This document shows positions 16,612 through 26,058 of a stretch of DNA of 36,044 bases, one piece after another. Each line of letters opens with the position of its first letter. The stretch's first letter is position 1. The stretch spans positions 1 to 36,044 of the forward strand of contig NZ_PJBZ01000078.1 of assembly GCF_002835995.1 (NCBI RefSeq), given 5' to 3'. The DNA comes from Psychromonas sp. Urea-02u-13. Its GTDB lineage: Bacteria; Pseudomonadota; Gammaproteobacteria; Enterobacterales; Psychromonadaceae. Under the pieces are notes generated by a model, which saw only the letters and a program-made list of their open reading frames with translations, ran no database searches and had not been told where the DNA came from. The position numbers were made by a program, and so were the translations under genes.

Positions 16612-18753
16612 ATGGCACAAACCAAGAAAGTAGTAAAAAAGAAAAAAAGCACTAAAAGCACTAAAAGTAAAAATAAAGCGACGTGGAAACAACGCTTGTT
16701 TGCTTTTATTTGGTCTATTTTCTGGAAAAGTACCCTGGCTTTTATCGCATTGATGGTGATTGCGGGTATCTATTTTGATAAAAAAATAGAGCGTCGATTA
16801 GACGGCTCAGCATGGACTTTGCCCGCACAGGTTTATGCGCGTCCGTTATTGATAGACAGAGATCAATCGCTTACCCAGAAAGCCTTGATTACTGAGCTGA
16901 AATTACTCAACTACCGCCCAGTTAAAACCGTGCGTAGTGCGGGGCAGTTTTCTGTCGCAGCGAATAAAGTCACGCTTTATCGTCGTGCTTTTGATTTCCC
17001 TGAGGGCATTGAGCTCAAAGAAAAAGTTACCGTGAGTTTTAGTGCAAATAATGTTCCCTCGATCAGAAATAGTGCGGGAAAAACCCTCGTAAACTTTAAG
17101 TTAGATCCACTACTTTTATCACGTTTACACTCTGATCAAATCGAAGATCGTGTCTTTGTGCCTTTTGAAAAGATCCCGGATCTTTTTATCGATACGTTGT
17201 TATTGATGGAAGATAGAAACTATTACCATCATCAAGGTGTTTCACCTTTTGCCATTGCGCGTGCTTTTATCGTCAACTTTAAAGCGGGTCATACCGTGCA
17301 AGGCGGCAGTACATTGACGCAGCAACTGGCTAAAAACCTCTTTTTAACACAGGAAAGAAGTCTGTGGCGTAAGTTCCAAGAAGCCTATATGGCTGTGCTA
17401 ATGGACCATAAATACAGTAAAGACAAACTCTTAGAGGCTTACCTTAATGAAGTTTATCTGGCGCAAAATGGGAAAACCGGTGTATATGGTATCGGGCTTG
17501 CTAGTGACTATTATTTTGCAAGGCCGATCAATGAATTACGTGTTGAACAGATTGCTTTGCTGGTGGCTATTATTAAAGGGCCATCCTATTACAATCCAAG
17601 ACGTAACCCCAAGCGTGCCCTAGCGCGACGTGACTTAGTGCTACGCATGATGGTTGAAAATGCTTTAATCAATACCAATGATTATAAATATGCGGTTGCC
17701 GATTCACTTAGATTAAGTGGTAAGTCTGCGTTGAATCAGCGTGCGAATCCGGCGTTTATTAGCTTTTTACATCGTGAAATGAAAGAGCAGATCCCAGCTT
17801 CGATTCGTAAAAAAAGTGGTTTGCACATCTTCACCTCAATCGATCCTATTGCGCAAAAAGATGCTGAATTCGCCGTTGGACATGGCCTTGATAAAGTTGA
17901 TAAAAACAAACAGAAAGGGCTACAAGGTGCGATGGTAATAAGCGACCGAAAACGTGCGGAATTACGCGCCATTGTTTCCGGTCGAGATGTGAAGTTTAGT
18001 GGTTTTAATCGTGCTTTAGATGCAGATAGACCGATTGGTTCTTTGGTTAAACCTGCTGTTTATCTCACCGCGTTAGAAGCAGGTTATGCATTAGATACAA
18101 AGATTAATGATAAAGAGATCGTGCTTAAAAACAGCACCGGGCAACGCTGGAAACCTAAAAACTACGATCGTAAATTTCGCGGCCAAGTAACACTAGAGCA
18201 AGCGCTTTATAAATCACTGAACGTGCCCACCGTGAACCTGGGTATGCAAGTAGGTCTAACTAATGTTATCAACAGTTTATATAAGTTAGGCGTACAAGAG
18301 AAAATCAAAGCGTACCCATCATTAGTGCTAGGTAGTGTTTCTTTATCACCTTTTGAAGTGGCACAAATGTACCAACCGATTACCATGCAGGGGAAATATA
18401 AGTCGCTACAGATGATACGTACGATTGCCTCTGCCGATGGGCTGTTATTATATCGTCGCAGTCATAAAGTGCAGCAACGCTTTTCCAAAGACGCGGTGAA
18501 AAAGCTCACTGATACGTTACACAAAGTAGCGACAGAAGGTACAGCACGTAGTTTACGCTGGCGTAACCCTGGACAAGAATTTTCTGGAAAAACAGGGACC
18601 ACTAATAATTTAAAAGACAGCTGGTTTGTCGGGTTTAATAGCCAAGAAGTCGTGACTACTTGGGTTGGACGAGACGATAACCGCAGCGCAAAATTAACCG
18701 GCAGTAGTGGCGCGCTTGTTTTATTTTCGACTTACATGAAACAAAAGAAGTAA
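16612..18753 (+). CDS. mrcB: Bifunctional peptidoglycan synthase PBP1B, short C-terminus
   Basis: Polymerises and crosslinks peptidoglycan at the inner membrane. 713 residues: basic cytoplasmic tail, one membrane helix (about 35-55), UB2H-like domain (about 68-160), glycosyltransferase domain with catalytic E200 in MEDRNYYHH and QGGSTLTQQL, and transpeptidase with SxxK S477-K480, SxN S535-N537 and KTG 660-662. All catalytic motifs are kept. E. coli PBP1B is 844 residues and continues about 80 residues past the equivalent of the last segment here (GSSGALVLFSTYM). The stop lies 7 bases before a MITE-like element. Activity should be retained. Confidence 0.94.
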   Translation: MAQTKKVVKKKKSTKSTKSKNKATWKQRLFAFIWSIFWKSTLAFIALMVIAGIYFDKKIERRLDGSAWTLPAQVYARPLLIDRDQSLTQKALITELKLLNYRPVKTVRSAGQFSVAANKVTLYRRAFDFPEGIELKEKVTVSFSANNVPSIRNSAGKTLVNFKLDPLLLSRLHSDQIEDRVFVPFEKIPDLFIDTLLLMEDRNYYHHQGVSPFAIARAFIVNFKAGHTVQGGSTLTQQLAKNLFLTQERSLWRKFQEAYMAVLMDHKYSKDKLLEAYLNEVYLAQNGKTGVYGIGLASDYYFARPINELRVEQIALLVAIIKGPSYYNPRRNPKRALARRDLVLRMMVENALINTNDYKYAVADSLRLSGKSALNQRANPAFISFLHREMKEQIPASIRKKSGLHIFTSIDPIAQKDAEFAVGHGLDKVDKNKQKGLQGAMVISDRKRAELRAIVSGRDVKFSGFNRALDADRPIGSLVKPAVYLTALEAGYALDTKINDKEIVLKNSTGQRWKPKNYDRKFRGQVTLEQALYKSLNVPTVNLGMQVGLTNVINSLYKLGVQEKIKAYPSLVLGSVSLSPFEVAQMYQPITMQGKYKSLQMIRTIASADGLLLYRRSHKVQQRFSKDAVKKLTDTLHKVATEGTARSLRWRNPGQEFSGKTGTTNNLKDSWFVGFNSQEVVTTWVGRDDNRSAKLTGSSGALVLFSTYMKQKK

Positions 18754-18760
18754 TGGCGTT

Positions 18761-18921
18761 ATACCAAGTGTATTAAATATATGAGCTTATATTGCGCCGG
18801 AAAAACGAGTCCTATCAAGGCATGAGTTGCAGGAAGTAGTTATTCTCCTTTCAAAACTTATAACACAGATAGCGTTTGTTTTAACCAGCAAGATTGATCG
18901 CATATTAAATTCGTTTGGTAT
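18761..18921. mobile_element. Second MITE-like element, about 161 bp
   Basis: Ends ATACCAA (18761-18767) and TTGGTAT (18915-18921) are exact inverted copies, and the bases just inside (both rich in ATTAAATAT-like words) are also imperfectly inverted. The internal stretch 18815-18846 (TCAAGGCATGA...GTTATTCT) resembles 4567-4599 of the first element. No coding capacity. It fills the mrcB-csdE gap and ends 33 bases before the csdE start. Confidence 0.6.
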
Positions 18922-18954
18922 TAGTTTACGCATTAAATGTAAAAAGGACTAAGT

Positions 18955-19365
18955 TTGACTGAATCATTAAAAACACTTGAACAACTGTGCGCTGATTTTG
19001 AAAGTAATAAAAGTTGGGATAAACAATATCGCTTGATCATTCAATTAGGTAAAAAGTTACCTGCATTGGCTGAGGCTGATAAAAATGAGGCGAATCAGGT
19101 CAAAGGCTGTGAAAGTCTTGCTTGGTGTGCCGTTGCTCAAAAAGGCAATGAATTTCATTTTACAATGGACAGTGATACACGCGTTGTAAAAGGGCTGATG
19201 ATGATATTGTTAATCATCTACCAAGATAAAAATAAAGAACAAATAAACGCAATTGATATTAATACCTTATTTGAAAAATTAGGTTTATTGAACCATCTTA
19301 GTCCCTCTCGTGCGAATGGCTTATTAGCGATTGTCGAAAGAATTAAAACCACAGGAAATAGTTAA
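18955..19365 (+). CDS. csdE: SufE/CsdE-family sulfur acceptor
   Basis: Accepts sulfane sulfur from a cysteine desulfurase (CsdA or SufS) for Fe-S or related pathways. 136 residues. The acceptor cysteine is C52 in VKGCES, and LSPSRANGL near the end matches the LSxSRxxG of the family. CsdE versus SufE cannot be settled without the desulfurase gene, which is not in the window. Start is TTG with AAAGGA upstream. It abuts rlmF with no gap. Confidence 0.85.
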   Translation: MTESLKTLEQLCADFESNKSWDKQYRLIIQLGKKLPALAEADKNEANQVKGCESLAWCAVAQKGNEFHFTMDSDTRVVKGLMMILLIIYQDKNKEQINAIDINTLFEKLGLLNHLSPSRANGLLAIVERIKTTGNS

Positions 19366-20253
19366 ATGGCAAAAGGTTTACACCCCCGTAATGTGCATCA
19401 AGGTAATTATGATTTTAATGCCCTGTGTGCTGCATTACCGACACTCTCTGAATTTGTTTTTGAAAATCAATATAACAATCTGAGCATCGACTTTAGTAAC
19501 GCAAAAGCCGTGCTTTGTTTGAATCAAGCGCTACTAAAGTGCTTTTATAACGTTGATTTTTGGCAGTTACCTGAAGGTTATCTTTGTCCGCCTATTCCTG
19601 GTCGAGCGGATTATATCCACGCATTAGCCGACCTTATTACCACAGAAGAAGGCATTCCGACTGGTAAGCAGATTAAGGTGTTGGATATTGGCATGGGTGC
19701 GAACTGTATCTACCCGATTATTGGTAGTCAGAGTTATGGCTGGTCATTTGTTGGTTCTGATATCGATCCTGTTTCCGTAAAAATGGCGGGATTGATTGTA
19801 AAATCAAATAAAAACCTCAATGCATTTATTAAGTTACGTTTACAAAAAGACGAAAAATCGATTTTTAATCATGTCATTAAAGCGAATGATAAGTTCACCT
19901 TAACCATGTGTAACCCGCCTTTTCATGCGTCCATGGAAAAAGCGCAGGCAGGCAGTGCACGTAAAGTTAAAAACCTGAATAAAGGTAAAGCGGATCAAAA
20001 AGTAACCCTTAATTTTGCCGGGAAAGAGACTGAACTTTGTTGTGCTGGTGGCGAAATAGCCTTTTTAAAACAGATGGCTAATGAAAGTGTGAACTTCGCA
20101 AGCCAAGTGACTTGGTTTTCAAGCCTGGTTTCTAAATCGGAAAATGTAGCACCGATTAAAAAGCTATTAACTCAGTTAGGCGCACAACAAGTTAAAGTGG
20201 TAAAAATGACCCAAGGTCAAAAAATAAGCCGCTTTATCGCTTGGAAGTTTTAG
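19366..20253 (+). CDS. rlmF: 23S rRNA (adenine1618-N6)-methyltransferase
   Basis: Methylates A1618 of 23S rRNA using SAM. 295 residues. SAM motif LDIGMGANCIYP at 106-117, acidic SDID at 131-134, and the N6-adenine motif NPPF at 183-186 followed by HAS. The N-terminus KGLHPRNVHQGNYDF is typical of the family. It begins on the base after the csdE stop, so the two are co-translated. Confidence 0.95.
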   Translation: MAKGLHPRNVHQGNYDFNALCAALPTLSEFVFENQYNNLSIDFSNAKAVLCLNQALLKCFYNVDFWQLPEGYLCPPIPGRADYIHALADLITTEEGIPTGKQIKVLDIGMGANCIYPIIGSQSYGWSFVGSDIDPVSVKMAGLIVKSNKNLNAFIKLRLQKDEKSIFNHVIKANDKFTLTMCNPPFHASMEKAQAGSARKVKNLNKGKADQKVTLNFAGKETELCCAGGEIAFLKQMANESVNFASQVTWFSSLVSKSENVAPIKKLLTQLGAQQVKVVKMTQGQKISRFIAWKF

Positions 20254-20280
20254 TGATTTATCAATGACTTAAAAAGCAAT

Positions 20281-20308
20281 TTGACATCAAAAATAACTAA
20301 TTTACAAT
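20281..20308 (+). promoter_or_regulatory. Strong sigma70-type promoter for the GGDEF gene
   Basis: TTGACA (consensus, 20281-20286), 16-base spacer, TACAAT (20303-20308, five of six). It would start transcription near 20315, about 50 bases before the ATG. Confidence 0.65.
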
Positions 20309-20363
20309 GCGAGGGTGGTTGATTGGTCTAAACTTAGTTGAGCTTTCATAATAGGAATTGTAA

Positions 20364-21083
20364 ATGTCCCTGCAAAATAAAAACATGATTTTTGACATCA
20401 TATTGATTGCTGTTATCAATATTGGTTTTATCTTTATTTCCATCAATTTGGACATGTTTGAGCGTTTTTATCACTATTCCCGTGAATATGAGTTTATGCA
20501 ATTGGATGAACTCTTCCCGCTTACGTTTACATTACTGATTAGCTTGGTTTATTTTGTATTGCGCCGTTGGCGCGACAGCATCTATTTTTCGCAAATGGCA
20601 GAACAAAAAGCCTCAAAAGATTCTCTTACTAAGCTACTTAATCGACGCACTTTAGAGCGTACTCTCGCGACAGAGTGGGATCGTCTATTACGTTACAACG
20701 AAGATTTTTGTGTGGTGCTTTTTGATCTTGATGATTTTAGCGCAATTAATGAAAACTTAGGTTATGTGGAAGGCGACAGAGTATTGATTGAAGCTGCTAC
20801 GATGTTACTTAATACAACACGTAAAACTGATTTTTGTGCACGTTGGGGGGAAGAGGAGTTTCTGATCCTTTGTCCTGTGTGTAAAAACGATCAAGCCGCC
20901 ATTCTTGCTGAAAAGCTACGTTCTAGCTTATATCGAACATTAAAAGATGGTGTCGAGCTTAGTGCAAGCTTTGCTGTTGCACAATCGGACAAAACAACGT
21001 CCTTAGAGGAGTTAATGAAACGTGTTGACTTCGCTCTACATAAAGCTAAAAAACGCGGTAAGAACTGTGTGGTGAAGGGCTAG
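20364..21083 (+). CDS. Membrane-anchored GGDEF protein (putative diguanylate cyclase, GEEEF variant)
   Basis: 239 residues. Two membrane segments (about 9-28 and 51-66) enclose a short, presumably periplasmic loop, then a GGDEF domain from about 80. The metal-binding FDLDDF (120-125) and an inhibitory I-site RKTD (153-156), five residues before the signature, are present. The signature itself is GEEEF (162-166) rather than GGEEF: the second glycine is Glu. It may still make cyclic-di-GMP, or it may be a sensor of it. No EAL domain. Its promoter is separate from rlmF, and it converges on tatC. Confidence 0.85.
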   Translation: MSLQNKNMIFDIILIAVINIGFIFISINLDMFERFYHYSREYEFMQLDELFPLTFTLLISLVYFVLRRWRDSIYFSQMAEQKASKDSLTKLLNRRTLERTLATEWDRLLRYNEDFCVVLFDLDDFSAINENLGYVEGDRVLIEAATMLLNTTRKTDFCARWGEEEFLILCPVCKNDQAAILAEKLRSSLYRTLKDGVELSASFAVAQSDKTTSLEELMKRVDFALHKAKKRGKNCVVKG

Positions 21084-21093
21084 CGTTAACTTT

Positions 21094-21129
21094 TAGGTAA
21101 GCCTTGAGGATTTTACTCAGGCTTACCTA
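21094..21129. terminator. Bidirectional terminator between the GGDEF gene and tatC
   Basis: A 14-bp stem (21094-21108 with 21116-21129, one bulged T) with a 7-base loop between convergent genes. T-rich sequence follows on the plus strand; Ts also follow on the minus strand, but fewer. The next 75 bases hold degenerate ATTACTTCC repeats only. Confidence 0.65.
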
Positions 21130-21205
21130 TTATTTCTTCCAATTACTTATTTCAGTTATTACTTCCAGTCATTACTTCCAACTATGTACTACTTCCTATT
21201 TGCGT

Positions 21206-21982
21206 TTATTCCTCTTCTTGAGTCTCTTCTTTTGGCACGTAAAAACGTGCAAACAACAAACCTACTTCAAACAGAATTAACATCGGTATCGCGAGCAAGG
21301 TCTGTGAAATGACATCGGGTGGCGTTAATAACATGCCAAAAATAAACGCACCCACGACAATATACGGGCGTTTTTGTTTTAATTTTTCAGGTGTTGTTGC
21401 GCCTGTCCAGCAGAGCACTAAAGTGGCGATGGGAATTTCAAAGGCAAGACCAAAAGCAAAAAACAGTTTTAATACAAAGTCTAAATAATTACTGATATCG
21501 GTGGCAATGGTTACCCCTTCTGGCGCAGTGCTAGTAAAGAATGAAAAAGCCAGCGGGAATACAACAAAGTAAGCAAACGCCATACCGAGGTAGAAGAGGA
21601 ATGCGCTACTGACAACCAAAGGAGCAATGAGTTTGCGCTCATGCTTGTATAACCCAGGCGCAATAAAGGCCCATACTTGGTGTAATATTGCGGGAATGGC
21701 AATAAAAATAGACAGTACGATGGTTAATTTTATTGGCGTGAAAAAGGGCGTTGCAACACCGGTTGCAATCATGCTTGAGCCTTCAGGCAGTTGGCTTGTC
21801 AGCGGGATTGCAAGAAATTGGTAAATGTCGTTAGCGAAGTAAACCAAGCTTAAAAAGAGCACCATGACAATCGCAATGACACGTAATAGTCGGTCGCGTA
21901 ATTCTAAAAGATGGCTGATGAGTGGCAGACTATGTTGTTGCTTAGGTACGTTCTCTTCTGTTTGAGTTTCACTTTCGCTCAT
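21206..21982 (-). CDS. tatC: Sec-independent protein translocase subunit TatC
   Basis: The twin-arginine signal receptor of the Tat system. 258 residues with six hydrophobic segments. Highly similar to E. coli TatC, including [10 protein letters not shown] at the N-terminus, the PFFTPIKL loop, YKHERK and LTPPDVISQ. Its start overlaps the tatB end by 14 bases. Last gene of the ubi-tat run; tatD, which follows in E. coli, is absent here. Confidence 0.97.
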   Translation of the reverse strand: MSESETQTEENVPKQQHSLPLISHLLELRDRLLRVIAIVMVLFLSLVYFANDIYQFLAIPLTSQLPEGSSMIATGVATPFFTPIKLTIVLSIFIAIPAILHQVWAFIAPGLYKHERKLIAPLVVSSAFLFYLGMAFAYFVVFPLAFSFFTSTAPEGVTIATDISNYLDFVLKLFFAFGLAFEIPIATLVLCWTGATTPEKLKQKRPYIVVGAFIFGMLLTPPDVISQTLLAIPMLILFEVGLLFARFYVPKEETQEEE

Positions 21983-22358
21983 CTATTTGTTCCTGTTGCT
22001 GCACACTATCCATCACCTTTTCTGGTGGCTTAATGGTCTGTGTTTGCTGTGGTTCATCGACTTCAGATTTATACGGATTAACAAGCTCTTGTGCACTTTG
22101 TTTCATCTCATCAATCGATTTTTGTAAGTCGGGATCAAGGCTATCTAATCCTGCTTTGGTGGCTTTTATCATATTCTCATTCATCTCATGTAATTTCAGC
22201 TCTTGTGAAATTTCTGATTTGACTGAGTTAGCCATGCCTTTTGCAGTATTTATCCATTGCATCACGCTGCGAATCGCAGTGGGTAAACGCTCTGGACCTA
22301 ATACTACAAGGCCGATAATGGAGATCAGGGCGATCTCCCAAAAACCGATATCAAACAT
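21969..22358 (-). CDS. tatB: Sec-independent protein translocase subunit TatB
   Basis: Forms the substrate receptor complex with TatC. 129 residues: N-terminal membrane helix [23 protein letters not shown] hinge, amphipathic helix, then a polar, Gln/Glu-rich tail. Starts inside the tatA stop (TAATG, one shared base). Confidence 0.96.
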   Translation of the reverse strand: MFDIGFWEIALISIIGLVVLGPERLPTAIRSVMQWINTAKGMANSVKSEISQELKLHEMNENMIKATKAGLDSLDPDLQKSIDEMKQSAQELVNPYKSEVDEPQQTQTIKPPEKVMDSVQQQEQIDERK

Positions 22359-22600
22359 TATGCTTGGTCTTTTTCTTTAGTTTTTTCTGTCGTTTGTTCA
22401 CTCTTAAAAGTCGCATCTTGCTGGCTTTCTAGTTTTTGTTCTGTTTTTTCAGCTGGTTTTTCTTCTTCTTTAAGTGCTTTTTTAAAGCCTTTGATTGCGC
22501 CACCTAAATCACCACCAATGCCGCGTAGTTTTTTAGTGCCAAATAATAAAATAACAATTACCGCAATGATAACTAACTGCCAAATGCTGATGCCGCCCAT
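22358..22600 (-). CDS. tatA: Sec-independent protein translocase subunit TatA
   Basis: Forms the Tat pore. 80 residues: helix [20 protein letters not shown], the [14 protein letters not shown] hinge and amphipathic helix, then a charged tail. The frame extends to 22654, but the ATG at 22600 has AAAGGA before it and gives the standard TatA start, so I use that. tatA-tatB-tatC order as in E. coli. Confidence 0.96.
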   Translation of the reverse strand: MGGISIWQLVIIAVIVILLFGTKKLRGIGGDLGGAIKGFKKALKEEEKPAEKTEQKLESQQDATFKSEQTTEKTKEKDQA

Positions 22601-22669
22601 AATATTGTTTCCTTTAAATTTTAAAAATGTTGAATATGTAATATCTAATAGCAAGCTTTATAACAAACT

Positions 22670-24310
22670 TTACTGCTTATTGGTATGACGCCACGCAAGT
22701 AACCACATAATAATTGCAGGCGAGCCCGAAATGATAGCTAATTGTTGGTCTGCTTGTAGATAAGCAAGTGCAGCAACGAGTGTTAAGGTTGCTGCTAAAC
22801 CAATATACAGAGAACCCTTACTGTTGTTTTTTTGTTGCTGATTAATGGAAGTAATCAACTGCTTTTGCTGCGACTGCATTGATTTACCGTTCGCTAAGTT
22901 ATGGTAAACCAGTTCAGGTAAGTCAGGTAATTTCTCTAACCAAAAAGGCGCTTTTTGCTGCAGTTTTTTCATGAGTGTTTTTGGACTAACCTGGTCTTTC
23001 ATCCAATTTTCTAGAAATGGTTTTGCGGTATCCCACAGGTCAAGTTGTGGGTATAACTGACGACCTAAACCTTCTATATAAAGCAGTGTTTTCTGCAATA
23101 AAACTAATTGAGGTTGCACCTTCATATTATAACGACGTGCGGTGTTGAACAGGTTGATTAGCACGGTTGCAAAAGAGATCTCTGATAATGGTTTTTCAAA
23201 AATAGGCTCACACACGGCGCGAATTGCAAACTCAAACTCTTCAACGGGTGTATCTTCAGGCACCCAACCAGAATCGATATGTAGCTGTGCAACTTGGCGG
23301 TAATCACGATTAAAAAAGGCTAAGAAATTTTCCGCTAAATAGCGTTTATCTTCATTGTTTAATGTACCCACGATCCCACAATCTATGCCGATCCATAGTG
23401 GATCTTCAGGATGTTCATAGGAAACAAATACATTGCCGGGATGCATATCAGCATGGAAGAAACTATCACGGAAGACTTGAGTAAAAAATGCCTCTACACC
23501 ACGCTCAGCAAGCAATTTAAAGTCCGTGCCTTGCGCTTCAAGTGCCGCAATATCAGACACTGGAATGCCGTAAATACGTTCCATCACTAATACATTTTTA
23601 GTGCAATAATCAGAGTAGATCTCTGGTACATAAAGCAATTTAGAATCTAAAAAGTTGCGTCTTAGCTGGATTGCATTGGCGCCTTCACGCATTAAGTCGA
23701 GTTCATCAATGATGGTTTTTTCATATTCATGAACCACTTCAACGGGGCGTAAACGCTCTGCATCTTTTAAGAAACGCTGCGTTAATTGCGCCAGCCATTT
23801 CATTAGTTGAATATCAGCGTTAATGGTTTTTTCTATATCAGGGCGGATGACTTTAATAACCACTTCGCGGTTATCTTCACGTAATGTCGCTGTATGAACT
23901 TGTGCAATGGAAGCTGATGCCAGCGCGGTGCTATCAAAGTTTTCAAACAACTCATCGATGGTTTTACCTAATGATCGTTCTATTTGCTTAACCGCTAATT
24001 CGCCACAGAAAGGCGGGACATTATCTTGTAAATAAGCAAGTTGATCTGCGTAGATGGCCGGTAAAAGATCTCGGCGTGTCGAGAGCATCTGTCCAAGCTT
24101 GATATAAATCGGACCCAGCGATTGTAAGCTTAAACGTAGACGTTCTGGCAAGCTAAGTTTTTTATGTTTAGTGCGGATCCAAAACAACACAATACGCATG
24201 AACGTATAGGTAACAGGGCGGTGCTCTCGCGGTAACAGTTCAATAAGGCCATATTCTATAATGGTTTTATTGATATCGTATAAACGTGAAAGCTCTTTAA
24301 GTTTTATCAT
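22670..24310 (-). CDS. ubiB: Ubiquinone biosynthesis kinase-like protein UbiB
   Basis: ADCK/UbiB-family atypical kinase-like ATPase needed for ubiquinone synthesis. 546 residues, as in E. coli. The family KxGQ motif ([14 protein letters not shown]), the Ala-rich loop ASASIAQVH, the catalytic-loop-like HADMHPGN and IDCG are present. Two hydrophobic C-terminal segments anchor it to the inner membrane. ATG at 24310 has AGGA six bases upstream; the TTG one codon earlier is less likely. Confidence 0.96.
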   Translation of the reverse strand: MIKLKELSRLYDINKTIIEYGLIELLPREHRPVTYTFMRIVLFWIRTKHKKLSLPERLRLSLQSLGPIYIKLGQMLSTRRDLLPAIYADQLAYLQDNVPPFCGELAVKQIERSLGKTIDELFENFDSTALASASIAQVHTATLREDNREVVIKVIRPDIEKTINADIQLMKWLAQLTQRFLKDAERLRPVEVVHEYEKTIIDELDLMREGANAIQLRRNFLDSKLLYVPEIYSDYCTKNVLVMERIYGIPVSDIAALEAQGTDFKLLAERGVEAFFTQVFRDSFFHADMHPGNVFVSYEHPEDPLWIGIDCGIVGTLNNEDKRYLAENFLAFFNRDYRQVAQLHIDSGWVPEDTPVEEFEFAIRAVCEPIFEKPLSEISFATVLINLFNTARRYNMKVQPQLVLLQKTLLYIEGLGRQLYPQLDLWDTAKPFLENWMKDQVSPKTLMKKLQQKAPFWLEKLPDLPELVYHNLANGKSMQSQQKQLITSINQQQKNNSKGSLYIGLAATLTLVAALAYLQADQQLAIISGSPAIIMWLLAWRHTNKQ

Positions 24311-24363
24311 CAATTGTCCTGTGTATTACCAACATGCGCTTAAACTATGTCACAAATCGGGCA

Positions 24364-24966
24364 TTATTTAGAATAATGGCTGAGTCGTTTTTCTAGTGCG
24401 CTTACTTGTTTTTCAATGTCACTGACTTGGTCGCAAAAATAGGCCACTTCTAATGGGCCTGGCGCCAGCTTTAATTCTTCAGTGATCACTTCTGCTAATT
24501 GCATTTTTGCTTTATTACTTTGCTTGAAAAGCTGTTTTTTACATTGCTTGGCATGATAAACAAGTTTATGCGCCAACAGATCACCCACTTTACTAGAAAG
24601 ATGCTCTTCCCAGTCGATGTCCATCTCGGTTAATAACAGTGCAAACTGCTGCACCATTTTAATATCACCATCCACTTCTAGCTGGCCATTTTTGATTAAA
24701 CCGGTCAGCTGGCTGTTATCTTGTAGATCCAGCAGGGCGAGAAAATTCAAACGAATAAAGCAGTCGGCTTTACCATCATAACGACTGAGTACATCGATTT
24801 GTTGGTGACTAATAACAAAATAGAGTGGTTTATTGAGCTCTTTTAATGACACACCAATGATGGTGCCATCGAGTGCTTTGCGTTTCTGTTTCGCACTGGT
24901 ATCAAGTTGATGTAACTTGTTGACACCTGTTTCTAATAAACCGCAGACAAGGTTATCTAATGGCAT
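24364..24966 (-). CDS. ubiJ: Ubiquinone biosynthesis accessory factor UbiJ
   Basis: SCP2-like lipid-binding protein that helps organise the Ubi complex. 200 residues (E. coli 201). An SCP2-type core (QIDVLSRYDGKADCFIRL...GQLEVDGDIKMVQQF) is followed by ITEELKLAPGPLEVAYF and a C-terminal coiled coil. The frame begins at 24987, but the ATG at 24966 aligns with the E. coli start. Lies between ubiE and ubiB as in E. coli. Confidence 0.92.
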   Translation of the reverse strand: MPLDNLVCGLLETGVNKLHQLDTSAKQKRKALDGTIIGVSLKELNKPLYFVISHQQIDVLSRYDGKADCFIRLNFLALLDLQDNSQLTGLIKNGQLEVDGDIKMVQQFALLLTEMDIDWEEHLSSKVGDLLAHKLVYHAKQCKKQLFKQSNKAKMQLAEVITEELKLAPGPLEVAYFCDQVSDIEKQVSALEKRLSHYSK

Positions 24967-25005
24967 AGTTATTCGCTCTTCATGCAAAATAAATGTTAGT
25001 TAAGT

Positions 25006-25038
25006 GCTCAGGCTAAGCGATTGGTGCTTAGTTTGAGC
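25006..25038. other. Hairpin in the ubiE-ubiJ gap
   Basis: A 13-position inverted repeat (25006-25018 with 25026-25038) with two central positions that pair as G-U in plus-strand RNA but mismatch in the minus-strand message. The gap of 141 bases has no gene. Function unclear. Confidence 0.35.
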
Positions 25039-25107
25039 GAAAGCGCTGTTTAGTCGTTTTAGTAAGTATTTTTTAACTAAAAAATATTACATAGCGCGAT
25101 AGCGTTA

Positions 25108-25863
25108 TTAGTATTTATAACCACGATGTAAGGCAACAATACCGGCGCTTAAGTTAAAGAACTCAGTGCCTTCAAAACCCACATCCGCCATCATCTGTTT
25201 TAATGTCTCTTGGTCTGGGTGCATGCGAATACTTTCAGCAAGGTATTGATAACTTTCACTATCATTGGCAATTAACTTACCTAATTTAGGTAAAATATTG
25301 AATGAGTAAAAATCGTAAAATTTACTAACAGGTTTGTAGATAGGTTTAGAAAACTCTAACACTAATAAGCGACCACCTGGTTTTAATACACGGTAGATAG
25401 AAGCCAACGCTTTATCTTTATCGGTTACGTTACGTAAACCAAAAGCGATGGTTACTAAATCAAAATGATTATCTGGGAAAGGTAATTCTTCAGCGTTCGC
25501 TTGAACATATTCAACGTTACCTTCAATGCCTAAGTCGCGTAATTTACTGCGACCCACTTTTAACATTGAATCATTGATATCCGCTAATACAACATGGCCC
25601 TCTTGGCCTACGATGCGTGAAAACTTAGCGGTTAAATCGCCAGTACCACCGGCTAAATCTAATACTTTTTGTCCTTTTCGAATACCAGAACAATCAATAG
25701 TGAAACGCTTCCAAACACGGTGGATTCCCATTGATAAAACATCGTTCATTACATCGTATTTTGCAGCAACGGAGTGAAAAACATCTGCAACTAATTCAAC
25801 TTTTTTATCTTCTTCTACTGTTTTAAAGCCAAAATGGGTCGTGTTTTCTTGTTTTTCGCTCAT
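25108..25863 (-). CDS. ubiE: Ubiquinone/menaquinone biosynthesis C-methyltransferase UbiE
   Basis: SAM-dependent C-methylation of demethylmenaquinol and the ubiquinone precursor. 251 residues, the same as E. coli. SAM motif [12 protein letters not shown] at 67-78, [13 protein letters not shown], and the UbiE signatures ([30 protein letters not shown]). First gene of ubiE-ubiJ-ubiB-tatABC and divergent from pgi. A possible extended -10 (TGTTACTAT) lies at 25903-25911 on the minus strand. Confidence 0.97.
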   Translation of the reverse strand: MSEKQENTTHFGFKTVEEDKKVELVADVFHSVAAKYDVMNDVLSMGIHRVWKRFTIDCSGIRKGQKVLDLAGGTGDLTAKFSRIVGQEGHVVLADINDSMLKVGRSKLRDLGIEGNVEYVQANAEELPFPDNHFDLVTIAFGLRNVTDKDKALASIYRVLKPGGRLLVLEFSKPIYKPVSKFYDFYSFNILPKLGKLIANDSESYQYLAESIRMHPDQETLKQMMADVGFEGTEFFNLSAGIVALHRGYKY

Positions 25864-25902
25864 GGGAATCTCTTTTTAAAGTGAGTGCTTAAATTTACCT
25901 GC

Positions 25903-25911
25903 ATAGTAACA
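25903..25911 (-). promoter_or_regulatory. Candidate extended -10 promoter for ubiE
   Basis: TGTTACTAT on the minus strand, about 40 bases before the ubiE ATG; the -35 region is weak. Confidence 0.35.
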
Positions 25912-25986
25912 ATTTTTTAGAAGAAAATCGAAAGCTTGATCAATGTTACTTTTTGTTACAGCAAATCAATAACAGTATCGTTAAAA

Positions 25987-26016
25987 TTGATAGATTAAAG
26001 ATAATTTTTTTGTAAT
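25987..26016 (+). promoter_or_regulatory. Candidate pgi promoter
   Basis: TTGATA (25987-25992), 18-base spacer, TGTAAT (26011-26016), each five of six to consensus. Start predicted near 26023. Confidence 0.5.
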
Positions 26017-26031
26017 GATTAAACAATCATT
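26014..26031. promoter_or_regulatory. Palindrome over the pgi -10/start region (possible operator)
   Basis: Perfect 7-bp arms AATGATT and AATCATT around AAAC. It covers the end of the -10 and the predicted start point, where a repressor would act. Spacing does not fit the FNR or CRP consensus. Confidence 0.35.
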
Positions 26032-26058
26032 TGTGAACTCTTAATTTGGAATTTTGTC

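Noticed and set aside
21130-21205. Degenerate ATTACTTCC repeats after the GGDEF-tatC terminator
   Set aside because: Short, imperfect and low-complexity; nothing more than simple-sequence drift can be supported.
22033-22380. Plus-strand open frame of 115 codons opposite tatB
   Set aside because: Antisense shadow of tatB, whose frame, start overlaps and similarity to E. coli TatB are unambiguous.
26014-26031. FNR or CRP site upstream of pgi
   Set aside because: The TGAT/ATCA halves are six bases apart rather than the four of FNR, and the TGA/TCA cores are eight apart rather than the six of CRP.
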